64,000 nt of DNA from CAZSXS01 sp964611385. GTDB lineage: Bacteria > Bacillota > Clostridia > Lachnospirales > CAYPQA01. The first letter of the stretch is position 1, and each line of letters starts with the position of its first letter. The position numbers and the translations under genes are program-made. The DNA is taken from positions 1 to 64,000 of the forward strand of contig CAZSXS010000002.1 of NCBI GenBank assembly GCA_964611385.1, written 5' to 3'. Below the pieces are notes generated by a model. The model searched no databases. It worked only from the letters and a program-made list of their open reading frames with translations, and was not told where the DNA came from. Positions 1-8,463 of this stretch are shown here, piece by piece.

Positions 1-48
<48 letters not shown>

Positions 49-152
49 TGGAGAATTGAATCAGTCTGTTCAGGCTGATTCAAAGCACTAAATCATAGTG
101 CATGATTGAAGGTTTTTACAGCTATTATCTGTCATAGTAAAAGAACAACCCT

Positions 153-234
153 GGGAGAATTCCCGAGTGGCCAAAGGGGGCAGACTGTAAATCTGTTAGC
201 ACAGCTTTCGAAGGTTCAAATCCTTCTTCTCCCA
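153..234 (+). tRNA. tRNA-Tyr (GTA)
   Basis: The acceptor arms GGGAGAA (153-159) and TTCTCCC (227-233) pair, and the discriminator is A234. The anticodon loop CTGTAAA carries GTA at 187-189. The long variable arm is that of a class II tRNA, and the T-arm is GGTTCAAATCC. CCA is not encoded (the next bases are CT). It lies about 105 nt after the 16S end and is probably co-transcribed with it. Confidence 0.96.
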
Positions 235-239
235 CTCAT

Positions 240-278
240 AAAAAACCCATCTGTATAAAAAATACAGATGGGTTTTTT
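240..278 (+). terminator. Intrinsic terminator of the 16S/tRNA-Tyr unit
   Basis: A near-perfect 17-bp stem (AAAAAACCCATCTGTAT with its complement) around an A-rich loop ends in six T. It follows the tRNA by 5 nt and closes the rRNA transcript. Confidence 0.9.
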
Positions 279-381
279 GTTGTTCAAATCTTTTGGGTGT
301 GTTAAAATTTACCTATGATTTTGAAATTCTTGATTTAGGAACTCTTCAACTGGAAACCCACAATAAGAAAGGATGGTAAAA

Positions 382-1539
382 ATGAGTAAAACAGTGAAAT
401 ACGGAATGGTCGGTGGGGCACTTCATGCTTTTATTGGTAATGTACACCGCCATGCGCTGGCAATCAACCCGGAAGTACAGCTGGTGGCAGGCTGCTTTTC
501 TACCCATGAGGAGGCCAATTGTGAAACCGGCAGGACTTATCAGCTGAATGAGGATAGGATCTACTCTAGCTTTACAGAGATGGCTGAAAAAGAAACGCTC
601 AGAGAAGATAAGATGGACTTCGTGGTGATTGTAACCCCTAATCATGTGCATTATGAGGTTGCAAAAGCTTTTTTGACTCATGGCTTTTCTGTAGTCTGTG
701 AAAAACCTCTGTGCTTTGAGGTCTGGCAAGCGAAAGAGTTGGAAAGGTTGGCCAAGGAAAAAGGCTTGCTGTTTTGCGTAACCTACGTTTACTCTGGTAA
801 TGTTATGATGAAGCTCGCTAGGCAGCTTGTGCAGGACAATAAAATCGGTAGAATCATTAATGTCAATGCGGAATATCCCCAGGAATGGCTGATTGATGAG
901 CTTGGGGCGGAAAAAGACAAAATCAATAAGCTATCCACCTGGCGCAAGGAACCTTCCATAGCTGGGATCTCTAACTGTGTAGGGGACATTGGTACCCATA
1001 TTGAACATTCTGTTGCCTATATAACAGGTCTTCATATCAAGCGCTTACTGGCCAAAGTGGATCGCTTTGAACAGGAGCTGGATTTGAATGCAAACATCCT
1101 CTTGGAATATTCCAACGGTGCCCATGGCCTGTACTGGTGCTCTCAGGTGGCTGTGGGAAAAATGAATGCCCTGGTTCTTCGGATTTATGGGACGGAAGGC
1201 TCCATTGAATGGGAGCAGGAGAACCCCAATCAACTGAAACTGACCTACAAGGGACAGCCCACCCAGATTCTGAACCGTGGCATGGCCTATGTCTATGGCC
1301 GGGCGGCTCAGCTTACGGTTATTCCCTCTGGTCATCCGGAAGGGTACTTCGAGGCCTTTGCTAATATCTATAAAACTTTTGTGGGCGCTCTGCTTAAAAA
1401 GAAAGCGGGGGAGAATCTTACAGAGGATGACTTAGACTTCCCCACAGTTTTTGATGGGATCAGGGGCGTGCAGTTTATTCATAGCGTGATCGAAAGCTCT
1501 GATGGTGGCGGCAAGTGGGTTGAGGTGGAGGCACTTTAA
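382..1539 (+). CDS. Gfo/Idh/MocA-family NAD(P)-dependent oxidoreductase
   Basis: A protein of about 385 residues with an N-terminal Rossmann fold (KYGMVGG near residues 6-12) and the family signature EKP (VVCEKPL, about residue 108), followed by the mixed alpha/beta domain typical of sugar and inositol dehydrogenases. The second in-frame ATG (382) is preferred because GGATGG lies about 6 nt upstream; the ATG at 373 would leave no site. The substrate cannot be told from sequence. The gene stands alone between the tRNA terminator and a sugar-phosphate transferase, so a role in making an unusual surface sugar is possible but only inferred. Confidence 0.88.
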   Translation: MSKTVKYGMVGGALHAFIGNVHRHALAINPEVQLVAGCFSTHEEANCETGRTYQLNEDRIYSSFTEMAEKETLREDKMDFVVIVTPNHVHYEVAKAFLTHGFSVVCEKPLCFEVWQAKELERLAKEKGLLFCVTYVYSGNVMMKLARQLVQDNKIGRIINVNAEYPQEWLIDELGAEKDKINKLSTWRKEPSIAGISNCVGDIGTHIEHSVAYITGLHIKRLLAKVDRFEQELDLNANILLEYSNGAHGLYWCSQVAVGKMNALVLRIYGTEGSIEWEQENPNQLKLTYKGQPTQILNRGMAYVYGRAAQLTVIPSGHPEGYFEAFANIYKTFVGALLKKKAGENLTEDDLDFPTVFDGIRGVQFIHSVIESSDGGGKWVEVEAL

Positions 1540-1698
1540 TCTGCTATACGCCCCTATGAAGAGCCTTTATAAAAGAGACCTACACCTTCTGTTTCCTATT
1601 GTGTTTTGCACTTTTTTAGTGTAAAATGCAACAATATGGAAAAGAAATACTGAAGCCACTTTGAGGGCTGCGTATTCTTGAAGGATGGTCTTAGACAA

Positions 1699-3033
1699 AT
1701 GACAAGCTTTATATACAAGTTCAGAAAAACAGTTTTATTTTTGGCAAGACTCCTTACCTTTGCACTCTTTACCTTTATCTTTGTCTTCTGCCGTTATACC
1801 TTTTACCCTGACACGATTACGATTTTCTTTTTTTGGGGTAACTACGTTATTTTGGGCTCTTATGTTTTTGTTCTGCTCCTGTTAATCCTGCTGTACGGAG
1901 GCTTTCAGGTAGGGCTCAGACGACTTGGAGAATTGATTTACTCCACGGTTCTAGCACTTTTTATGACGGATATTATCATGTACATTCAGCTTTGCCTTGT
2001 TGCCCGTAAAATTTTGGATCTTTCGTATTTTTTTCTGATGTTTACCTTACAGGTTCTCGCTACTTTTTTATTTTGCTATCTCACCAATAGGCTTTATTTC
2101 ATGATCTACAAGGCCAGGGAAGTTGTCCTGATCTGCAACCACTACAATGAGGCTGACGATATCCGCAAAAAGCTGAACAAAACCAAGGAACTTTACAAGC
2201 TGGCGGCCACCGTGGGCGAAGATCAAGGTATAGAACGCATTACGGAGATCAGTAGCAAATATGATTCAATTTTGCTTTATAATGTATCCCATGCCCTGCG
2301 GGCGCAGCTTTTGGCCTATTGCTTTGAAAACGATAAGCGGGTTTATATTGTGCCGGAGGCTACCGACATTCTCTTTCACAATGCCTTTCAGACCCAAATC
2401 TTTGATTGTCCCGTTCTATTTTGCAAAAACCGGGGGCTGACCATGGAACAGCAAGTCATCAAGCGGCTTGTGGATCTTCTTCTGTCTGGTTTGGGGCTTT
2501 TGATCAGCTTCCCTGTGATGCTGATTATTGGACTTATTATTCGATTACAGGACGGGGGCCCTGCTCTGCTGAAGCAAGAGCGGGTGACGGAAGGTGGGCG
2601 CCGCTTTCATTTATATAAATTCAGAAGCATGGTGATGAACGCTGAAAGCGACGGAGTGCCTCGACTTGCAAAAAAAAGCGACAAAAGGATTACACCCTTC
2701 GGTCGCTTGATCCGCTCAACCCGCTTGGATGAGCTTCCTCAGTTTATTAATATTTTCAAGGGGGATATGTCCCTGGTAGGCCCCCGTCCGGAACGGCCGG
2801 AGTTGGTGGAGGAGTATTGCAAGGTCTTTCCTGAGTTTAAATATCGGCTGAAAATCAAGGCAGGCCTTACGGGCTTGGCGCAGATTATGGGGCGCTACAA
2901 TACTAGCCCGAGGGACAAGCTCATGTTTGACTTGATTTACATTCAAAAATATTCTTTTCTTCTGGATGTAAAGCTGATCCTTTTGACCGTGAAACTGATT
3001 TTGATGAAAGAGAGCACGGAAGGTTTTGAATGA
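1699..3033 (+). CDS. Membrane undecaprenyl-phosphate sugar-1-phosphate transferase (WbaP/EPS type)
   Basis: This enzyme would move a sugar-1-phosphate from a nucleotide sugar to undecaprenyl phosphate, the first step of exopolysaccharide or O-unit assembly at the inner membrane. The N-terminal third has four to five hydrophobic segments, followed by a CoA-binding-like middle domain. The C-terminal bacterial sugar transferase domain shows KRLVDLLLSG, the basic YKFRSM motif, DELPQFIN and LVGPRPERPE, so the polytopic PNPT architecture is complete. The ATG at 1699 has AAGGATGG upstream; a TTG at 1678 is the longer alternative. No glycosyltransferases, flippase or polymerase lie nearby, so the rest of the pathway is elsewhere. 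Confidence 0.9.
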   Translation: MTSFIYKFRKTVLFLARLLTFALFTFIFVFCRYTFYPDTITIFFFWGNYVILGSYVFVLLLLILLYGGFQVGLRRLGELIYSTVLALFMTDIIMYIQLCLVARKILDLSYFFLMFTLQVLATFLFCYLTNRLYFMIYKAREVVLICNHYNEADDIRKKLNKTKELYKLAATVGEDQGIERITEISSKYDSILLYNVSHALRAQLLAYCFENDKRVYIVPEATDILFHNAFQTQIFDCPVLFCKNRGLTMEQQVIKRLVDLLLSGLGLLISFPVMLIIGLIIRLQDGGPALLKQERVTEGGRRFHLYKFRSMVMNAESDGVPRLAKKSDKRITPFGRLIRSTRLDELPQFINIFKGDMSLVGPRPERPELVEEYCKVFPEFKYRLKIKAGLTGLAQIMGRYNTSPRDKLMFDLIYIQKYSFLLDVKLILLTVKLILMKESTEGFE

Positions 3034-3050
3034 ATGTTCAGCTTTGCGAC

Positions 3051-5327
3051 CTACAGTAATACCAAACGATGCAAAGCCCTTGTGACCATAAGATAATAGA
3101 TGCGTTTGTCTTCCTCGCTCAGTTCTTTGAGCTTTTCTGGGTTCATGCCGATATCCCCCAACCCGTATAATAGAACTGTGTCGAATTCCAGCCCCTTAGC
3201 CAAATATACCGGCATAACAAAAGTTCCCCGCTCAAAAGCATCTTCCTTATCCTTTAAAAGCCTGATGGGGATTTCTGTCTTCAACTTTTGATAAATTCGG
3301 CTTGCTTCCTCTTGGGTTCTTGTCAGTATAGCGGCGGTTTCATCCGGGCCTAGGTCTTTAAGGAGCGTAGCCATGGCTTCATAAGGCTTTGGGCTTTGGA
3401 GCAACTCTGGTTCGGGGCCTTGACGATTAAAGTATTGAACATTGGGAGTTTGCAAAAACTGCTGGGCAAAGGCATTGATCTGCTGGGTAGAACGATAGCT
3501 GGTGCCCAGTTCCATAACAGCAGGTTCCCGGAATGCATATGCAGCGATCAGCGCCTCTTTGTTTTGAGTATTGACAGGGCTGAAAAGGGCTTGATTCACA
3601 TCTGCTAGCAGGGTAAAGCGGCTGCTCCTAAAAAGTCGGTTGATGATAAAATGCTGCATGGGGCTGTAGTCCTGGGCTTCATCAATGACCACATGCTTTA
3701 CAGCTGTATTGGATTTGATTTCGCCGCAAAGTAGCTTGATGGCAAAAAGAGCGACCGCATCTTCATAATAAAGCTTATTGGCCATGGCTTCTTTTGTCTG
3801 ACTGATGATCCCTTTATCAAGGTTTTTCTGCTTGAGGAAGGCAGCCAGGGATTTAATGTACAAGTAATTGGCATTAAAACCCAGAGCAAAGCGTAAGTCG
3901 TTGTACACCCTTGACTTGAATTTCTGCACTTCTGTTTTAAAGGCTTCGTGAAGGTCGATAAATTCCTCGGCTTCTGCGTCAAGCCTTTTTTTAATTTCTT
4001 TCTCATGCTGTTTGAAAAATTGATCCATCTCGTAGTCTGCGTAGGTATAAAGCCGGTCTACCTGCACCTTTAAGCTAAAGCTTTTGTCCCTTTCATTTCG
4101 TTCAGCCAGAACCGCCGCTTTACAGATCAGCTCACCGTGGTATTCGATATCTGTAAATTTGCCCTTCCTTTTTTGTAGATACTGTTCGATAAAGGCTAAA
4201 TATTCCTGTGAATTTTTGATTTCGATTCCCTTACGCCGGACATCTGCCCCTTGACCAAGCAAATACTCTGCTTGCTCATATTGATCATGAAAGTCCGAAA
4301 GGCGTTTTTTCAGCAGATCACTAAGGCTGACTCGAACGATATCATCTTCTCCTAGTTCGGGGATGATGTTTGCAATGTAAGTACTAAAAATATTATTGTG
4401 GGTAAAGACCACTACATCCCGGGAGAGCAGGGTATTTCTATAGGTATAGAGCAAGTAAGCCACCCGATGTAGGCCTACGGAGGTCTTTCCGCTTCCGGCA
4501 GGACCTAGGATAATTAGATCCTTCCTGTTACTGACCCGAATAGCCGTGTTTTGCTCTCGCTGAATGCTGCTTACAATGGATTTAATCTTGCCCTCGCTGG
4601 CGGAGGCCAGTACCTTTTGCAGAATCTCATCATCAATCTTTACGCTGGAATCAAACATATATTCAAGCTGACCCCGATTAAATTTATATTGCCGCTTTAA
4701 GGTAATTTGGCCTTGGATTTCCCCATCCAAACAGTGATACGAGCCTCGACCCTCCTCGCAGTCGTAGAACATAGAGGAGATAGGTGCACGCCAATCATAG
4801 ACATAGAAGCGGTAGGAGCCTTCTTCATGGATCGAACTCATGCCGACATAAACTTCCTCCAAGGGCTCAACGCCATCCTCCGTCTCCTCCGTAAAATCCA
4901 AGCGCCCAAAATATGGATGATCCAGCATCTTATTTAAGACGGGTATTCGTGCTACCATACCACCGAACTTAGCCTCTGCGGTTTTCATTTCCATACCAAA
5001 TTGGTTGTATTCTATGACGTCGTCAAAGTCCAAAATTAAGTTAGAGGCGTCCTTCCACATTTGCTTTCTTTGCTCAACGATTTCCTTTTTTAAGCCGTCG
5101 CTTTGGGTGTTTAGTTTGTTCAGTTCTATTTGAATAAGCGCCTTTACTTTGGCTATGCGGTCTTCTTCCTTTTGGCAGTCCTCTTGGGTGAAATCTTTTT
5201 TGTTGACTGTGCTGTTGTGGATTGTATCCTCGGTGATCTTATTGCTGTTCGTATTATTGTTGCTTGTTTCAGCTATGATTGTTTCGTTGCTAGTTTCGTC
5301 GTGTACAAACACTTTATTACTGGGCAT
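3051..5327 (-). CDS. helD: HelD-type UvrD-like ATPase (RNA polymerase recycling factor)
   Basis: A 758-residue superfamily 1 helicase-like protein. HelD proteins bind RNA polymerase and use ATP to strip it from stalled complexes. Visible motifs are Walker A GPAGSGKT (about residue 278), motif II VVIDEAQD, motif III/IV LLADVNQALF and GTSYRSTQQIN, motif V VYLAKGLEFDTV and motif VI YYLMVTRALHR. The N-terminal 200 residues contain the coiled-coil (QIELNKLNTQSDGLKKEI) and the YDWRAPISSMFY segment found in HelD. Residues 10-45 are an Asn/Thr-rich low-complexity leader. AGGGAGG precedes the ATG by 5 nt. It converges on the sugar transferase with only 17 nt between stop codons. Confidence 0.92.
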   Translation of the reverse strand: MPSNKVFVHDETSNETIIAETSNNNTNSNKITEDTIHNSTVNKKDFTQEDCQKEEDRIAKVKALIQIELNKLNTQSDGLKKEIVEQRKQMWKDASNLILDFDDVIEYNQFGMEMKTAEAKFGGMVARIPVLNKMLDHPYFGRLDFTEETEDGVEPLEEVYVGMSSIHEEGSYRFYVYDWRAPISSMFYDCEEGRGSYHCLDGEIQGQITLKRQYKFNRGQLEYMFDSSVKIDDEILQKVLASASEGKIKSIVSSIQREQNTAIRVSNRKDLIILGPAGSGKTSVGLHRVAYLLYTYRNTLLSRDVVVFTHNNIFSTYIANIIPELGEDDIVRVSLSDLLKKRLSDFHDQYEQAEYLLGQGADVRRKGIEIKNSQEYLAFIEQYLQKRKGKFTDIEYHGELICKAAVLAERNERDKSFSLKVQVDRLYTYADYEMDQFFKQHEKEIKKRLDAEAEEFIDLHEAFKTEVQKFKSRVYNDLRFALGFNANYLYIKSLAAFLKQKNLDKGIISQTKEAMANKLYYEDAVALFAIKLLCGEIKSNTAVKHVVIDEAQDYSPMQHFIINRLFRSSRFTLLADVNQALFSPVNTQNKEALIAAYAFREPAVMELGTSYRSTQQINAFAQQFLQTPNVQYFNRQGPEPELLQSPKPYEAMATLLKDLGPDETAAILTRTQEEASRIYQKLKTEIPIRLLKDKEDAFERGTFVMPVYLAKGLEFDTVLLYGLGDIGMNPEKLKELSEEDKRIYYLMVTRALHRLVLL

Positions 5328-5483
5328 AATAGCCTCCCTTTATTATTTTGGGTCCACTGTCAACTTGTTGGCCTACTCCCTTAATCCCCACCCTCCAAAA
5401 AAGCCGAACATTTAGATTTTGGAAGTAGATTAAAAGTGCTAATCTTGAAGCGAAAGAATCAAGCGTTTTAGGCGAACGAATGC

Positions 5484-5984
5484 TCATTTTACGGAGTTTT
5501 CAAGAGCATATAATGTTTGCTCAGCGTTAAACCTCGTAAGTTCTTTAATTTTATAAAAACCAAGTTTTTCAAGCACATGGCGAGAAGCAAGATTTGCAGA
5601 TTGTGCTTCTGCTAAAAGTTTATCAAATCCTTTTTCATTAAAAGCATATCTTATAATTTTATTTGCTACCTCTGTTGCATAACCATAACCCCAATAATCG
5701 GACAACAATATATACGATAGTTCCATATATTCACCATCATGATGAGTATCCATAGATGTATAACCTAAGAAGTTATTATTTATTTTATTTCTTATTATCC
5801 ATCTGGTTGTAAAAAATTCTTGAGGAAGATTTTCAAGATTTTCTATGTTGTTTCTGTGCCATTGTGCAGTCGCTTCTCCGCCCAAATACTTCCATACATT
5901 AATGTCATTACTTAAGGAAAACAAGTCCTGCTTATCATCCAGAGTTATTGTTTTAATAATACATCTTTCGGTTTCAAATATCAT
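5484..5984 (-). CDS. GNAT N-acetyltransferase, RimJ/RimL type
   Basis: A 166-residue acetyltransferase starting MIFETERC. The internal motif YWGYGYATEVANKII is the acetyl-CoA-binding R/Q-x-x-G-x-G/A loop, and SANLASRHVLEKLGF is motif B of the RimJ/RimL group, which acetylates protein N-termini or antibiotics. The start at 5984 is chosen because GGGAGGT lies 7 nt upstream. The local sequence is more AT-rich than its neighbours, which may indicate recent arrival. The substrate is unknown. Confidence 0.88.
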   Translation of the reverse strand: MIFETERCIIKTITLDDKQDLFSLSNDINVWKYLGGEATAQWHRNNIENLENLPQEFFTTRWIIRNKINNNFLGYTSMDTHHDGEYMELSYILLSDYWGYGYATEVANKIIRYAFNEKGFDKLLAEAQSANLASRHVLEKLGFYKIKELTRFNAEQTLYALENSVK

Positions 5985-6230
5985 TTGGTTACCTCCCATT
6001 ATATAAAAAATTTTACCCTATTCCCTATCAAGGCAATACTACACAAAAGAAAACCGAAAACGACTGTGCCTTCCGGTTTTAAGGTTTAGAGGCTGAGTGT
6101 AGCAGAACCTATTTTGTCTATTATAGCGAAAAGCAAGATTAAATCAACCGTTTATCAGACATTGAATTTTCTGGGACTTTCAAGTACAATAGAAAAAGCA
6201 TTTAACGAATACGGTAAAGGATGATTAATA

Positions 6231-6776
6231 ATGAAAGAACTCATACTGCCCTGCCCTAAAGAAGAGCTGGAAGGCCTACGAATGGGGGATATGCTGCTCG
6301 TGTCTGGAGTGATTTACACGGCACGGGATGCAGCCCATCAGCGGATGATGGCAGACTTGGACAGAGGCCAGAAGCCCTTCCCTCTGAAAGACTCCGCCAT
6401 TTACTATGTGGGCCCCACACCTGCGAAGCCAGGGTCTGTCATTGGATCAGCAGGCCCGACCACCTCTGGCCGCATGGATAAATACACCCCCAGGCTTTTG
6501 GACTTGGGGCTTTCTGTCATGATAGGCAAAGGGAAAAGAAGCCCAGCGGTGATCGAAAGTATGAAAAAGAACAAGGCCGTTTACCTAGGTGCTATCGGGG
6601 GCGCAGGGGCACTGATCGCTCAAAAAATCCATAACTGCTCAGTACTTGCCTACGAAGACCTTGGCCCCGAAGCTATCTACAAGCTAGAGATCTGCAAGCT
6701 TCCACTTGTTGTAGTGATTGATTCTATGGGCAACGACTTGTCTGTTGAAGGGCCGAAGCAATATTGCATCATTTAA
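6231..6776 (+). CDS. Class I fumarate hydratase beta subunit (FumB/TtdB-like), orphan
   Basis: A 181-residue protein matching the C-terminal (beta) domain of iron-sulfur class I fumarase or L(+)-tartrate dehydratase. Visible family segments are YTARDAAHQRM, YYVGPTPAKPG, GSAGPTTSGRMD, GKGKRSPAV, AIGGAGALIA and EDLGPEAIYKL. The beta subunit normally works with an alpha subunit that carries the 4Fe-4S cysteines and is usually encoded directly upstream. Here the upstream 230 nt hold no alpha gene and the neighbouring genes are unrelated. A strong terminator follows at 6832-6876. Confidence 0.92.
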   Translation: MKELILPCPKEELEGLRMGDMLLVSGVIYTARDAAHQRMMADLDRGQKPFPLKDSAIYYVGPTPAKPGSVIGSAGPTTSGRMDKYTPRLLDLGLSVMIGKGKRSPAVIESMKKNKAVYLGAIGGAGALIAQKIHNCSVLAYEDLGPEAIYKLEICKLPLVVVIDSMGNDLSVEGPKQYCII

Positions 6777-6831
6777 CTAAAAGGGTGCTGCTGCAAAATC
6801 AGATTCTTGCTCAAGTTTTGGTATAACGAAA

Positions 6832-6876
6832 CGCACAAAAAAAGCAGGCTATTAAAAAGCCTGCTTTTTTTGTGCG
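6832..6876 (+). terminator. Intrinsic terminator after the fumarase beta gene
   Basis: A perfect 19-bp inverted repeat with a 7-nt loop (attaaaa) contains AAAAAAAGCAGGCT and its complement, giving a T-run on either strand. It is 55 nt downstream of the stop codon. Confidence 0.88.
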
Positions 6877-6877
6877 T

Positions 6878-6911
6878 TATACTCAGTCACGTTCAGCTTT
6901 GTAAAGCCGCC
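6878..6911 (+). repeat. Fragment of the 103-bp MITE-like repeat (left end)
   Basis: TATACTCAGTC followed by ACGTTCAGCTTTGTAAAGCC matches the first third of the full element at 51859-51961. The match stops abruptly at 6911, where a second repeat family begins. It is a truncated copy. Confidence 0.7.
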
Positions 6912-7018
6912 AAGTCCGGCTTTTTTGAAAGGAGGGGAAAGGGGGCTTGGGGGGAGGGGGAGGAAAACTTTTTTCAAACGGCGAAAAAAGTTTTCCTCCC
7001 CCTCCCCCCAAGGTCTTT
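6912..7018. repeat. Dispersed long-hairpin repeat, copy 1 (30-bp stem, 7-nt loop)
   Basis: A perfect 30-bp inverted repeat occupies 6946-6975 and 6983-7012 around the loop AAACGGC. The stem is G/A-rich on one arm and contains AAAACTTTTTTC next to the loop. The flank GTCCGGCTTTTTTGAAAG at 6914-6931 is shared with other loci. A second copy with the same arm and loop lengths is at 43951-44017. It lies 14 nt beyond the spoIIIAH stop codon and may end that operon, although the run of U is inside the stem rather than after it. Confidence 0.8.
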
Positions 7019-7026
7019 TCTTTTCC

Positions 7027-7740
7027 TTACCTCTTAATGGTGCTGATTCGAATCTTGTCTGCGGATACGCCAGTCTTTCTTTTGACAATGTCTTCGATCT
7101 GAGCGATTTCGGCATCCGTGAGCGCTTGCTTGTTTACTACTACATCCACTGTGTCGTCGTCTATACGAACGTAAACCTCGCTGAAACCCTTAGCTTCAAT
7201 CATGGCCTCGGCGGCGGTCTCTTTTTCGATTCTTTGCTGAATCTCAAGCATGGCATCCGCAAAGCGGGAGCGCTTCTCTTGCTCAACATTCATGTTGTTG
7301 ATCATTTCTTTTAATAGTTCCTTTTCCTTTGCCCGAGTCTGCTCTCTTTCCAGCTTTGCTTGAACAAAGAAGGAGGTGTCAATGGCCGAATTGACAAAGA
7401 CTGCTTCCCCTAGGTTTTCGTTGTTTTTGTTATCGTTGCCCATGCTTCCAGCGGGGATGGCTTCCATTGCGTCTGTGATGCTAACAACCTGATTGTTGGT
7501 GTTGGTGTTGGTGTTGGTGTTGGTGTTTGCTTCCAAGTCGTTGGTGGCAATCAGCGGATTGTCGTCCTCCGCCAGGCTTAAATAATTGGGTACCAGTGCT
7601 TCAATCTCTCCGTTGTCGTTTAGGGTGATTCCCGTTTGGTTTAATGCATTTTTGCTGTCCGTGTAGTTTAAGTACCCCGCTACCGCGATCATGACTACCA
7701 GTGCCGTTATAATTACTTGATTTCTCTTGATTACAAACAT
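7027..7740 (-). CDS. spoIIIAH: Stage III sporulation protein SpoIIIAH
   Basis: The last gene of the spoIIIA operon. SpoIIIAH in the mother-cell membrane binds SpoIIQ of the forespore to form the channel that feeds the developing spore. The protein has a short cytoplasmic start, one membrane segment (VIITALVVMIAVAGYL, residues 9-24), a variable linker and the conserved C-terminal ring-building domain (IEKETAAEAMIEAKGFSEVYVRI is the family block, quoted here in part as AEAMIEAKGFSEVYV). The linker contains a run of alternating Asn-Thr encoded by tandem GTTGGT hexamers (about 7495-7530), a likely length-variable tract. Two ATG codons are adjacent; I use the second. Confidence 0.95.
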   Translation of the reverse strand: MFVIKRNQVIITALVVMIAVAGYLNYTDSKNALNQTGITLNDNGEIEALVPNYLSLAEDDNPLIATNDLEANTNTNTNTNTNNQVVSITDAMEAIPAGSMGNDNKNNENLGEAVFVNSAIDTSFFVQAKLEREQTRAKEKELLKEMINNMNVEQEKRSRFADAMLEIQQRIEKETAAEAMIEAKGFSEVYVRIDDDTVDVVVNKQALTDAEIAQIEDIVKRKTGVSADKIRISTIKR

Positions 7741-7857
7741 CAATTATGCCCCCTCAATTTTTTATATTTTTGCCCATGCTTCACGATGTACAGAATGCCA
7801 GTGAAATCCTGCATGGGCTCAGGCAAATGTTTTTGGTTGCTCAAAACATTTCACCCT

Positions 7858-8463
7858 TTATTGCTTCATTTTCAACACTTGTACCTTGTGAATGTCAATC
7901 CCCAGCACTGCTTGTGCCGCCCGTGTTAATCCATCCTTGACCAGCATATTATCGCCGCCCTGGGCTACGATGATTACCCCCTCTACTATAGGCGTGATTT
8001 CTTTCAGCACGATAGGCGAATCCACCCCGTTTTCGTTGGTCATAACGGTTTTTTCTGATGCGTTTTTGCTGTAACTGCTTCTTTGCAGCGCACTTTCCGT
8101 ATCATTGGTTGTGGTTTCGTTCACATCTGTATCCTTTGCGACGATTATCTCCCTCCCGTTTGTTAATGTGATCATGACTTTCACTTTGCCCGCTCCCTCG
8201 ACTTCCGATAATAAGGCTTCCATCTTTTTTTCAAGCCGATCTTCGTAACTTTCCCAGTCTTCATTGAGAGCGTTTTGGTTGCTTTGGCCGGATTGCACCC
8301 CCTGCCCAAGTTTACTTTGGTCAACGAGGTTTGCTTCATCCTTCGGCTTGAATATCCCACCGAACAGCAGTAACGCTATTCCGGTAATAAAGATAATACT
8401 CAAATTGATCAGTGCCTTTTTGTCTTTGCTGAAAAACTCTCTTAAGGACTTCAACTCGTTCAC
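7858..8463 (-). CDS. spoIIIAG: Stage III sporulation protein SpoIIIAG
   Basis: A 201-residue single-pass protein with a transmembrane helix at about residues 19-37 (LINLSIIFITGIALLLFGG). The periplasm-side domain has the family segments VKVMITLTNGREI and PIVEGVIIVAQGGDN. SpoIIIAG forms a large ring of the SpoIIIA-SpoIIQ secretion-like channel. The start overlaps the spoIIIAF stop by 4 nt, showing translational coupling. A gap of 117 nt separates it from spoIIIAH. Confidence 0.95.
   Translation of the reverse strand: MNELKSLREFFSKDKKALINLSIIFITGIALLLFGGIFKPKDEANLVDQSKLGQGVQSGQSNQNALNEDWESYEDRLEKKMEALLSEVEGAGKVKVMITLTNGREIIVAKDTDVNETTTNDTESALQRSSYSKNASEKTVMTNENGVDSPIVLKEITPIVEGVIIVAQGGDNMLVKDGLTRAAQAVLGIDIHKVQVLKMKQ

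Noticed and set aside
6807..7314. Overlapping open frames on both strands across the spoIIIAH 3' region
   Set aside because: They run through the perfect hairpin repeat and antisense to spoIIIAH; they have no ribosome site and their residues mirror the palindrome.
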